Source: Daphnia carinata
Taxonomy: Eukaryota; Arthropoda; Branchiopoda; Diplostraca; Daphniidae
Length of the DNA: 64,000 nucleotides
Direction of reading: 5' to 3'
Assembly (NCBI RefSeq): GCF_022539665.2
Contig: NC_081331.1
Span: forward strand, 10,447,534-10,511,533
Part shown: positions 1-10,720 of the stretch, piece by piece
Layout of the letters: each line of letters opens with the position of its first letter
Numbering within the stretch: the stretch's first letter is position 1
The notes under the pieces: generated by a model
Database searches by the model: none
What the model was told of the DNA's origin: nothing
Seen by the model: only the letters and a program-made list of their open reading frames with translations
Made by a program: the position numbers and the translations under genes

Positions 1-76
1 TATCGACAAGTGAACAGACAAGAACGTCAAAGGAAACTCATCTAAGCGAGAAAGAAGAACGCGCAATATCAGGACC

Positions 77-3000
77 ATGGCTGACGTAGTGGATCTCATC
101 GATATCTTGGTGTAAGTTTTTTTCGTTTGGCCCTTTTCAATCTTTTTTTTTTTTTCCCTATCTTTTGTGCATAGATGTTATTTTCTTTTTTTCATACGCT
201 AAAGTAGACTGATCGATATGATATCAATGCCTTGTTTTATCCGGTGCTTTGTTCAGTGCGCGTGAAATTGGCACGTTCCCATTTTACTCAATGTGTGTTA
301 AAAAAATCGATGTTAAAATGTAAATCAAAGCGGTTCGTAATCATGGCTGCCGTCCAGGAATTAAACGCATGTAAAATAGTTAGCCCAATGGCGATTCAAT
401 TTTCATTTTTTTTAATTCTTTTAGTCGAATTAAAAGGCGACGTCGTATCGATGTTGCGCTAGTCCTTTGTTTGTGTCTCCTGGCGGCTGCCGCGATTGAA
501 CCGCCTCTAACCGCCGACGAGAAGTAAGTGGGAACGATTAACGACGTTTAGGCAAATCAGTTTAATCATTTACATTTTTTTTTCAATTAAAAGGTCACAA
601 GAACAAGAAGCAAAGGAAAGATCATTCGCCACCGACATTCACAGTCCATCACCTCCATCTGGCTCGTTCCTGGAAAAAGCGAAAGAATCGGCAGCCGAAA
701 TGGTTGAACGGGTAGAAAGAGCCTTAAAAGAAACAGCGGCCACAGTCAAGAGTAGCATCAGTGACCGTATGCCAGAGGAGAAACACGAAATTAAACCTCC
801 ACAAGAATCGCTTTACGGCCAAGTTAAAGAATCAGCATCCGATACAGCGGAACGGATCAAGAGAGCCGTTGGCGCTGGCGAACAACCCGAAGAAATAGCT
901 GAAAAGCCAGAATCTTTATTACATCGAGCTAAAGATTGGATAACTGGAACGACGCATGAAACGGCCGAACAAGTCCAACAGCAAATGCCACAACAACCTG
1001 ATAAGTCGACTTTACAGCAAGCTAAAGATGCCACGGTTGATTCTGCCCAACGCGCTAAAGATGCAACGATGGATGCCGCCCAACGCGCCAGAGAGGCTAC
1101 CATGGATGCCGCCCAACGCGCTAGAGAGGCTACCATGGATACCGCACAACGCGCAAGAGATGCAACGATCGAATCTGCCCAACAAGCTCGAGATGCTGCG
1201 TCCGGAGCGGCTCATCGTGTTCAAGAAGGAATTCAGAACGTGGGTAGCCAAGCCAGCGATACCTTGGGGTCAGCTTATGAACGGGCAAAGAATTTAGTTT
1301 CGCAAAATGCTGACCAGGCGCAGGAACAAGCACAGCAAGTCAAACAACAAGCGGAAGAAGCTGCACAACAAGGACAACAAGAAGGCGGATCATTCTTCCA
1401 GCGGGCTAAAGAATGGGTGGCAGGCAGCGCTCACGAAGGAGCTGAAAAGGTGGAACAAATGAAAGAGCCTTCCACTTTCGAACAAGGAAGAGATGCTACT
1501 ATGGATGCTGCCCAGCGCGCAAAGGAAGCCACGCTAGACACTGCTCATCAGGCTCAAGAGGCTGCCTCTCGAGCGGCCAGACAAGTTAAAGAAGGATTTC
1601 AAGATGCTGGAAATAGGGCCGGCGAGGCTGTTGAATCAGCCTACGATCGTGCAAAGAATTTAGTTTATCAAACGGGCGATCAAGCTCAAGAACAGGCCCA
1701 GCGAGCTAAACAACAAGCAGAAGAAGCTGCTGGCCAAGGAAAAGAGCAAGCTGGATCTATCTTGCAACGAGCCAAGGAATGGGTAACGGGTACAAGCCAG
1801 CAGGCTCAAGATATGGCACAACAAGCTAAAGATACGGCGTCAGAGAGTGCCCAGCAAGCTAGAGAGAAAGCAGAAGAGGCGGCCAAACAAGCCGAGGAGC
1901 AATCAGGATCCTTTGTGGAGAGGGCAAAAGATTGGCTATCTGGAACGAGCGATGAGGTTAAAAGCCAAGCTCAAGATACTGGAGAATCCATGTCTGATAC
2001 GGCCCAGCAAGCTAAAGAATCAATTTCGGATGCTGCACATCGAGGAAAAGAAGGAGCTCAAAATGTTGGAGAACAAGGAGCTGAGCAAGCTGGATCCGTG
2101 TTCCAACGGGCCAAGGAATGGGTAACAGGAACGGGACATCAGGCTCAAGATATGGCCCAGCAAGCAAAAGATACCGCCAGTGGAACTGCCCGGGACACTA
2201 AAGAACAGGCCGAAGAGCTCGCAAGAGGAGCACAGGAGCAAACAGGATCTTTGGTTGATAAAGCCAAAGAATGGTTATCAGGAAGTGGTGAACAGGCGAA
2301 AGAGAAAGCACATGAGGCCGGCGAATCCATTTCTGATACGGCCCAACAAGCAAGAGATTCAGCGTCGGGGGCAGTTCGTCAAACGAGAGAAACAGCCGAA
2401 GACATTGGCAACAGAGGAACAGAACAGGCGGGATCGATTTTGCAAAGAGCTAAAGAATGGATCTCTGGAACTGGGGAGCAAATCAAAGACACTGCTCATC
2501 AAGCTGGAGAAAAAGCATCGGATACAGCCGAACAAGTTCAAGACGCTGGTGAGCGAGCAAGCCGAAAAATGCAAGAAGGAGTGCAGAAGGTGGTAGCTCC
2601 AGGTAAAGAACATATTGAAACTCTATACCAACGAACGAAAGAAGGGGCTTCTGATGCTGGTACAGAAGCCATGAGAAAGGCTCAACAAGCTAATCAGATG
2701 GCTATGGACACGGTCTGGAACTTGAAGGGAGCAACAGAGGAGACAGGAAGCAGAGGTGCAGAGGAAGTTGGTTCTTTCTTGAAACGGGCCAAGGATTGGG
2801 TTGTTGGAAGCGGAGAACAGGCAAAAGAAAAAGCACAAGAGGCAGCTGGAACTGTTGGCGATACAGCCCACCAGGTGAAGGAACAAAGTCAAGATGCTGC
2901 ACAACGTGGAAAGGAAAATGCGGAATCGCTTTTGGAACGAGCTAAACATTGGGTTTCTGGAAGTGGAGAACAAGCAAAAGAAACGGCCCAACAGGCTCGT

Positions 3001-3847
3001 GATTCAGCTGCAGATGCTGCACGACGAGCACAAGAATCGGTGTCCAGCACTGGTCAGCAAGCGAAGGATAAGATATCGGGAGCAGCTGAACAAGGCAAAG
3101 CTTACGTTGATCCTGTCTATGAGAAAGCAAAAGAATGGTTAACTGGCACAAAAGAGTCAGCAGAGGAAACTGCTCAACAGGCTCGAGACAAAGCTTCAGA
3201 AAAGTACGACCAAACTGGCGAAGCTATCAAAGACAGATCGGCTCAAATGGGAGAAAAGACTCAAGAAAAGATGGGCCAAGCTAAAGAGACGAGTGCTGGA
3301 GTTGTTCACAAGTTAGGTGATGCCATACACGATTTGAGGCACACCATCATGGAGAAACTTCACATCGAGAAACCTCATCACGAAGAAGGTTCTGTAACGG
3401 TAAATCTTAATTTAGATTCAACATGTAGGTGATCGCCATTAATTGGTTTGGTTTGGATTCAGGAAAACGAACCTAGAAAACAAAGTGGAGGACTCAATAT
3501 TCTACCTGTCGCTGATGCAACGTAAGACGTTTATCATCGAATTTTGTTTTATGTTTATAAACATTTTCTTACCATGTTTTTGTGTACAGATTGGAACAAC
3601 AACCTAAAGCCAGCCGGTCAAAGGAAGACATTCCGTCTAGTGATGAAACACAGTCGTCTACCTTCTCCAAGTTAACAAAGCGTCTGAGCGCATACTTGGG
3701 ATCTCATGTAACATATATTGGGTATTCAGTTAATTGACGCGTTTAAAATTTTTTTTTTATGTACAATAGGAGAACATAGATAATTTCCAGCCGGACGAAG
3801 ATGCTTTATCAGATCCCACACAAATAGAGGATCGAGTGGCCATATAA
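77..3847 (+). CDS. LEA-like/apolipophorin-like helical repeat protein with N-terminal hydrophobic anchor (about 1064 aa)
   Basis: Six exons fit by phase: 77-111, 425-523, 594-3399, 3463-3521, 3590-3707, 3770-3847. The N-terminus has a basic stretch (KRRRR, near residue 15) followed by a hydrophobic run (VALVLCLCLLAAAA), so it looks like a signal peptide or type II anchor. The rest is almost entirely Ala/Gln/Glu/Lys-rich amphipathic helix of the 11-residue type seen in group 3 LEA proteins (units like QQAKDTASESA). Ten copies of a RAKEW[VIL]xG motif interrupt it. The C-terminus after residue about 935 is non-repetitive. Group 3 LEA proteins protect cells during drying or dormancy; that role here is inference from composition. 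Retention of either of the last introns would give short alternative C-termini. An apolipoprotein-like lipid-binding role is the alternative. The start ATG lies in GGACCATGG context and opens the frame into the anchor. Confidence 0.8.
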
Positions 3848-3956
3848 ATTCTCTCTTCGATAAATCGATGATCAGTTTCCCGAACAAAACTCCATTTAGT
3901 GTGTAGTTCATATTTTAAAAACAGATATGTCATCTTAAGTGAAAAGGAAAAAAATT

Positions 3957-3962
3957 AATAAA
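3957..3962 (+). promoter_or_regulatory. Poly(A) signal of the LEA-like gene
   Basis: AATAAA lies 110 bases past the stop codon of the LEA-like gene in an A-rich context. It is the first such hexamer downstream of that stop. Confidence 0.5.
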
Positions 3963-6900
3963 AAAAATACACGATTGTCTTGTTTGAAATAGAATTTTTG
4001 TCTTGGTTTGAATTTTATTGCCAAACTGCTTCGATCAACGTTAGATGGCGTGGAGCCATTTCGAACGTGCTTTTTTACCGGAAATTCCTCCGATTGTTGA
4101 GGGTAGGGTAAGATTCGAACAAAGGCATCACCACCCTGTCCTTTGAGTGGCCATTTTACCCTTGACAGCCGTGTGACCTCGGCGCAACGCGCGTCGCGCC
4201 ATGTAAAGAGAATAGAATGCTGATTGCTTATTTACAAAATCAAAATGAATGGCTGATTTTGTATCCTACTGTCTTTCTTTTGTCACATGTTTCAACCACT
4301 TCACTAAGTTTTGCAATTAATTTATCCGGCCTGAATGAAAGAAGGCGTCACGTTTTCGTTTTCACCCTACTGTAAGTATATATATTTTAAAACTTATATG
4401 ATTACTGAATCTTATCGCAACAGTTACAATCATCATTATCATTTTCGGGGGTTTGGTTTTTCAATTGGCCTTTTTGCACTTACCCTCCATGTCGAAACGT
4501 TTGAGTGACGTCGCCTGACGAAGCAAGTCAAGTTAGGCTGGGTTTGAAGTTTACAATTTTTTCTGTTGGAACGTAATGTTGAAATCTAGACCGCATGACT
4601 AGATTTAAATTTCGAAGTACCTAAATTGATTGGAGGCCATTGGCCTGCAGCAATGGGGAAAATAATTTAGAAGGTCATGAGAGGTCATTGCCATCTTTTC
4701 TTTAAAACGGTAGACGTACTTAAAAGTCAAGTGGGAGTGAAAATTCGCATCGTCAAATTCCAAAAATAAAAATCACCGTCCTCCCTTGAGGCTTTGGGTA
4801 GGTTTTATAAGCGCAGAACTTTGATCGTCTTTTGTTTTCCTCCATTTTGTTTTCTGCTAGGGAGACAAAACCAAGATGTCGTCTCTGTTCCCCAACATTT
4901 TCGACTGCGCAGTCTCTGCCCGACTAAATTGCTTGTTTCAATTGGTTGATCAAGGTTGATTGGAGATTGAGGAATGGAAGTTGCAGTCGAAAAGGTAGAC
5001 ACCATTAAGGTGTGGGATGAGAAATTTTAACCTCGCTCGACCTCGAGACAAAATCCTAGTCCCCCACCGGCGGCGTTGAGGGAGAGAACAAGGGTAAGGG
5101 AGGCTGAGAGAAGGTGTGGAGAAGCTCCCCATAAAGAAGCTCGTCGCTGCACTCATCAAGTCAATTCAATTCTTGCATTCGAACTGTCAATTGTGAGCTC
5201 ATTTTTCTCCCGTTTCTTAGTTTACAGCTATGGTGGATTTCGTCGATGAGTGAGGATCGTTAGTCGCGTTGGAAACGTTCCTCAAGTTAAGAGTTCGTGA
5301 CTAGATCTGACACTCGTCCACGACGTCGACTCTCCTTACTCCGGTGATTTTCTTTCGAAATTTGAAACGGTATGTTTTATTCATATTTGCTTGTTTCTTT
5401 GGTGGTCTAGCTGTATGAGGTTTTTAAGTTCATAAAGCTAGATCAGCAAGGCAACTAGTGGAGTTGTGTTCAGCGACATTTATATTACACATCTCATCTT
5501 CAACATAGAGTAACGGGATTTAGGAACTACCGCTTGTGGTTGATTGAATTGTCGGTCTCATTAATCGATTCAATTGTCTATTTCTATCACAGTCGTAGTT
5601 ACTAGATACCGATGCTCGTTCGTCTCTTTAATTTATTTCTATTGTCCTACACACAGCCCCCCAGTGCTGAGTCTAGTGGTTGATGTGCTAGACTTACAGC
5701 TTGAATTTTCGGTTGCATAGCACCACGGGATTCAGCCGCTGGTGCGTCGTGGATTTTTAATTATTTAGAAATATGGAAAATGTTTATAAAATGTGTGGAT
5801 TCGAGACAGGCAACAGGGGAGAACCTGACTCAGTTTGATTCATATAATTGTTAGTCACTGGGTACGTTCGCCCTTGGTGAATGGATCTTACATTCCTTCA
5901 GTTTAGTTTGAATTTGAATTTCTTCCAGATGTCGCTGAAAAAATATCCAACCGTCGAGTATGGTTTGACCTTATTTCTTTTGGTATGCATTAAACTTTCT
6001 TTTTATGACCTCCCTCCGTTTCTTCCGAGTCCCGTTAACTGTCGTTGACCTGGAATGGGGTCGTACACGTGTGGACGTTTGGGCCAATCCTGTGCGAGCT
6101 CTCTAACTTGCCTGAGCTCGTGAACTTGTTCCGGCCGTTTTACCCTCTTTTGACCCCTTTTGGAGGGGGGTGTGTGTAGTCTGTGTAGGGTAGTCGAGTG
6201 GTTCCCGAACTTTATTCTACGGGCTTCCTTCGACAAAGCAACATCAGAGAAGCATCGCTCCAAAATTGGCCCATTTGGATGCACATGGAAGTGGACAGCT
6301 TGAGCGTGCGTCAGTCGGCGAGTTCGGTTTTAGTTATATTTTTAATTTATTCGTATGACTAGAACCCACACTCGTCCGGTTGCTGTATTCAATTTCATCT
6401 TCATCGAGTACTCTTCTACGTTTTTTTTTTATTGCAAGTGTAGTTTCTTAACAGTTCCTTGGTATTTATCGGTGAATTCAACCGTGGTTTTGTTGATTTA
6501 AAGATACATCACCGGGTAGAATTCATCCAGAACTATCAAGCTTCATGCTTCTTTGTCATTGATGCCTTTGTAAATATTGTAATGTACTATCAATATTGGA
6601 AAATACAACTGATTACATGTCTGAAACTTGATTTGCAATATTTTATAAGTTGCAAAGTAAAAGAAAGTAAAGTTGGTAACTTGGTAAACTGTTTAATGAA
6701 CTACATTTTCTGAATGTATAATGAATAACTGGTAAGTGATTTGTAAATACATCTGGTAAAGAACATTCAATAATGAAAGTTTATATTTTGAAAAACTTAC
6801 CAGCAAATGTATGATAAGCCTTCTGTACTGTTTCTTGAAATTGGCAGCTAATGGACAATAAGTACACATTTTTTAATACTGCTTCTTCCAATTGTATATT

Positions 6901-6967
6901 GGACAACTAAATTTTCACATACAAAAACTCGTTTACAAAAAATAGCTCTTTGGTTTCAGCAACTCGT
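3963..6967. other. Intergenic stretch with no supported gene
   Basis: No conserved coding exon was recognised on either strand. Short open frames here (for example near 4805-5159 and 6003-6284 minus, 6459-6713 plus) show no family resemblance. Exon-like splice motifs exist (donor near 5370, acceptor near 5928 followed by an ATG), so untranslated exons or a non-coding transcript are possible. A 71-nt tRNA-like element lies at 5666-5736 and is listed separately. Confidence 0.5.
5666..5736 (+). other. tRNA-like element (degenerate tRNA or tRNA-derived SINE head)
   Basis: The 71-nt stretch begins GCTGAGT and ends ATTCAGC, which can form a 7-bp acceptor-like stem with one G-T wobble. A box-A-like TAGTGGTTGA lies at the right place after the 5' arm. 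The box B region (GGTTGCATAGC) departs from the GGTTCGANTCC consensus and a T-stem cannot be paired cleanly, so it is not a functional tRNA by eye. Confidence 0.3.
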
Positions 6968-7953
6968 TTACAACGAAGTAGCTTTAGGTTTGAGCAACAA
7001 AATTATCTCATAGCATTCGTCTAGGTTAAAGCGAATTTTGTACGAAGTAGCCGATGTAGGGTCAGCGTTTGTGTCAACGGTTAATAGCGTTTCCACGTCA
7101 CACCTGTCCTCTACAAAAGAAACAATGATTTTCATATTAGACTGCTGAAATATACTGCTTAACTTACCAAACAGTTTAGTTACTTCTTCTACAGACACAC
7201 TGAGAGGAGGCCCTGGATATTGTGATTGATCATATTGCATGGTGTCAAGCAAATAGGCGAAATTTTCGTTCAACAGGCTCTTCAATAACTTTGCATAACT
7301 TTGTGTTAAACAAAATAGAACATTGCTGTGAAAATCAAAATTCCAAGAAAAACTGCACAAAGTTACAAACCGAACTCTGTCTTCAGGTAAAAGTGCAACC
7401 AGAGATCCACGATCCCAGATTCCATCAAACTTGCCACAGACAGATGTGTCCAAAGCAAATAAATCTGAATGATAGATTTTTAGACGTCCATCATCACTCT
7501 ACATACAAGATTTAGAACACATCAAGCTCCAGCCTTGTAATGGTAAGTGATTACTTACAGCTTACTTACAATGTAGAATTGCAGGGCTCCCTCACTCCCT
7601 TTTGTGTAGGTTATTCCCTGTTCTTGAAAGAACTCCAAAATTGGTTTCTCTACTCCATCTAATCCGACCACTTCATGTCCTTGATCATAGATCCTAGAAC
7701 AGAAAATAGGTTTGCAAAACGTAAAAATGAATTAAGCAAATATTACAGGCTGAAGATAGAGGAAGCAAAAGTTTACTTGCCATTTTAAATCATGGCTTTT
7801 GCCACACAAAGGGACAAATATCCGCAATTTTCCCTCTTTAATTTGTTGAACGCGATAAAAAAAACTCACAAGAAATCTATTTACGTCAGATTTATGCCAA
7901 GGTGAATCCTCTGCTTGCCATCTCTTGGACCAATACTCGACACGCTCCTCCAT
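6968..7953 (-). CDS. Thiopurine S-methyltransferase-like SAM-dependent methyltransferase (230 aa)
   Basis: Five exons on the minus strand: 7953-7781, 7693-7570, 7498-7367, 7288-7168, 7110-6968, giving 230 residues against 245 for human TPMT. Family hallmarks in order: N-terminal YWSKRWQAEDSPWHK, the SAM-pocket motif FVPLCGKSHDLKW (about residues 46-58), DQGHEVVGLDG, the FDGIWDRGSLVAL strand and the YDQSQYPGPPLSV loop. The enzyme class transfers methyl from S-adenosylmethionine to a thiol, selenium or similar small acceptor in the cytosol; the substrate here is unknown. Intron 1 starts with GC (GCAAGT), and the split codon restores the conserved Trp. The first ATG precedes the conserved N-terminus directly. 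Confidence 0.88.
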
Positions 7954-9104
7954 CTTTCGAATAGTAATCGTAAATGGCTTGTAAATTCGTTTTCAACGAA
8001 CCACGTCTGATTCTAAAATAGCAGAAGCCGACGACTATCTCACGAGTCATGCTCCCGTTTGTCACATTCTTGAAATTTACTCACGCTGCCATTCAACGTT
8101 AATTCATAAAGTACGAGTATAGGAGCACGATCGTGCTCGTGTTAAAATATGATCATCGACGATCATATTTTCTTTGCAATTATAGAAACAGCTTTTGCGC
8201 CAGGGAGGGATTCTTACTTAAAAATCCCTAGCTACAGATGACATTTTTTAGCATAGACTACCTCTTTTTGCCTGTTTTCAAGCAATGTTTTGTTAAGGCT
8301 ACCATCTTGTGTTTAGCTTTAAGCTCTTTTATTCTCAAACGCCAAACCTGTTCTTCACTTTGAGCAGCTCTGCATGTGCATTTTAAGTCATATTTTGTAC
8401 CCTATGATTGAACTAGACCGATTGGAATATTTTTTTTAATGTGAAGAGGAGGAAAGGGTTGTTTGAGTTTTGGAACGGTTTGTTTTTCTCCGAAAATGCT
8501 GTCACTTACAGTTTTCTGTTTGACTATGTCATTTTCTTAACATTATCTCTTTGCACAGTTCGAATGTTTTTAATTCTATATTTTTTTTAATTTTTATTTT
8601 GCCAACTATTGATTTACCAAGCTTTACAAAAAATGCACGGCGAGAGTGGAGTCGAAATTGTTGGGTTTAAGGCGACGTCATGTAGGGCAACTAATCTATA
8701 ACAGTCAACATTTCAAAACATTCATACCTTTGGTACTCCGACTGTTCCCTTTTTGGTCCCCTACAGCGATAAGCAAGTGTTGTGCGGTGATATCGAAGTT
8801 GGTTTCCGATAATGTAAATTCTCATGTTTTAGTTTCAAAAAATAAATCCAGGTCTTCATCGACCGACGATTTGCTCGAACCAAATATTGAACAATATACC
8901 GCAAAAAGCCTTTATATTAAGACATACGCACGGCACTTTTCATTATAACTGTTCGAGAACAGCGTTACATTCTCCTATTACAATACATGCAAATGTATTA
9001 CATAAAGTAACAACGTGGATTCCCTTAACAAATCTTTTCATTAGAGGATTGCTTTCAGATAGTATTGTTGCCATTATTGATAATAATAATTATATATTTC
9101 GTAT
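7954..9104. other. Intergenic stretch with two adjacent palindromes
   Basis: This lies upstream of the TPMT-like gene and downstream of the ABHD2 gene. No coding exon is supported. At 8123-8138 there is a perfect 16-bp palindrome and at 8144-8171 an inverted repeat with 11-bp perfect arms and a 6-nt spacer. The 100-aa and 73-aa open frames around 8646-9108 show no recognisable features. Confidence 0.5.
8123..8171. repeat. Tandem pair of palindromes
   Basis: GAGCACGATCGTGCTC (8123-8138) is a perfect 16-bp palindrome. Five bases later, AAAATATGATC and GATCATATTTT form perfect 11-bp arms (8144-8154 and 8161-8171) around ATCGAC. Either could extrude as a cruciform or fold in RNA. Confidence 0.7.
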
Positions 9105-10720
9105 TTAGAGCGACTTGCTGTGCGTATCACGTAGGATTGCGTCGGCTATTCCGACAGCTGTGCGATCCAACCTGAAAAGCAATAATTAATGAGCAAACTT
9201 TAACGAGAAAACGGGAACGGGTTTATGAACTAACCAGGTAACAGGACTGGGTTTGAGCAATCCACCTTCATAAAAACCCAAATGGCCTCCATGCGTCGTC
9301 AAAATGAAGGCGGACCTATCGCGGCTTTCTAAATAGAAAAATAAGAGCAAAGATTAAAATTTACCTTACAATTTTGCGGTGCGAATTTTTCGATTTTTTT
9401 ACTAACCGGCATATTGCTTAGGCCACGTAAGCAAAGGTTCGGGTATAATAGGGTCATCTTGTGCGTTGATAAATACGAGAGGAATTGTTATATTTTCCAG
9501 GTACAGACAACAGCTAGTTTGTTCGTAGAGCTCGTTAATTGATTCGTATCCAGCTACACGGCTGTTAAACAAATAACAGATCTTATGTTAAATTACATTT
9601 CTATCACTGATTGACTTTTGAATTTTCAACATTGTACCGAGTATAAGCATCGTCGAACTCCGGTAGTGTTGCAGCTGACAAAATGCTTCGTTCGCAAAGC
9701 TGATAACGAGCTTTTACGTCTTCGGTCAAAACAATTTGCTGATGGGCCATTAGAACACGCTTCATATTTTCGGTCATGATGTACAAGTAAAATCTTCGGA
9801 AGTTGGACCATAGCAACATATGCTGCATGGCACTGTGGGACAAAAGTCAAAGTCAAGAATGATAGGATGAAAAAAAAAAGTTGCGTTATCTCCATACCCG
9901 AGCGCGTCGTAACCCTGACAAACTGAGATTCCCCCCATGATATTTTTTGGCATATCTGGTCGTTTCTCGCCCATATACTTTGTAACAATGTTGGCACCCA
10001 TACTAAAACCTACTAGAACCATCCTTGTGTGTGCGTAGTTCTCCTGCAAGTTGATAACCATTTCATGGAAATCCTTTGGTACAACCATAACTGAAAATAC
10101 GATGGGAAGTCAATTTGATGGTTTTCATTGCTCCGATGTGATTGATAGCTACACATCTGTAGCCTTTCCTCTGTGCATGGTGTACAAATGTGCGTATATA
10201 AATTGACTCACTTGAGTTGCAAATGCCAGGACATAATACTAAAGTAACATCCTCTGTTTGAAAAATGAAATTATATTAAAGTGGTGAATAATAACATAAT
10301 TTGTACTAAGACTCCAACTACCTCCAGATGAATGGACAGATAGGGGCTGGTAAACATCATAGGTTAATGTAGCTCCATCATCCAAGAGAAGGGACACCCT
10401 CTCCCCAATTGGCCAAGGACATTTCATTCTTCCAATCAAACTGTGCATGACAGTTTGAATGTGGCCACTAAAACCCCATATACGTGTTGGTATATATCTA
10501 AATGAAGACATTTTTGTCAGTTTCGGGGAAATTAAATGCACAACGCTTCAACTAGGGAAACTTACGCTTGCTCTAGTTCTGGTGCAGCTTCCTTCAGCAA
10601 AGCAGCAAATTTCTCATCTTTGCACAGAATCTCAGGTTTTCTTGGCTGGCTCGCAATATTTAGGATTCGGAAAATGAATAACAAAATAAACGCGATAAAA
10701 GCCACGATGAACGGACTCAT
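9105..10720 (-). CDS. ABHD2: ABHD2-type alpha/beta-hydrolase (monoacylglycerol lipase family), apparent one-base frameshift
   Basis: Seven coding exons: 10720-10566, 10497-10322, 10253-9898, 9832-9638, 9561-9407, 9328-9235, 9171-9105, about 398 residues. An N-terminal membrane segment (IVAFIAFILLFIFRIL, residues 5-20) precedes the hydrolase fold. The nucleophile elbow is GFSMG, the acid lies in FINAQDDP and the histidine in THGGHLGF, so the Ser-Asp-His triad is complete. ABHD2 and insect Hydr2 hydrolyse monoacylglycerols at the plasma membrane and act as progesterone-regulated lipases in mammals. Exon 3 needs one base removed near 10075-10077 (TTT on plus) to join FSYGCT to KDFHEMV, both conserved. 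A longer upstream ATG at 10849 is out of frame after splicing of a 5' exon (donor GTATGA near 10796), so the start at 10720 was chosen. The last residues (HSKSL) are not a peroxisomal signal. Confidence 0.85.

Noticed and set aside
232-462. 76-codon plus-strand open frame
   Set aside because: It covers intron 1 and exon 2 of the LEA-like gene in another frame; splice sites explain the region better.
813-2991. Many Ser/Leu-rich open frames opposite the LEA-like repeats
   Set aside because: They are reverse-strand shadows of a repetitive Ala/Gln/Lys coding sequence with low stop density.
5929-6048. Small frame MSLKKYPTVEYGLTLFLL... after a good acceptor
   Set aside because: Could be a tiny exon with a hydrophobic segment, but no upstream or downstream exon in phase and no homology recognised.
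7222-7515. 97-codon plus-strand frame
   Set aside because: Antisense of TPMT-like exons, which have clear family motifs on the minus strand.
10131-10206. A 76-nt intron within ABHD2 exon 3 that would rescue the frame
   Set aside because: It would delete the strongly conserved CVAINHIGAM...FSYGCT block, so a one-base indel is the simpler explanation.
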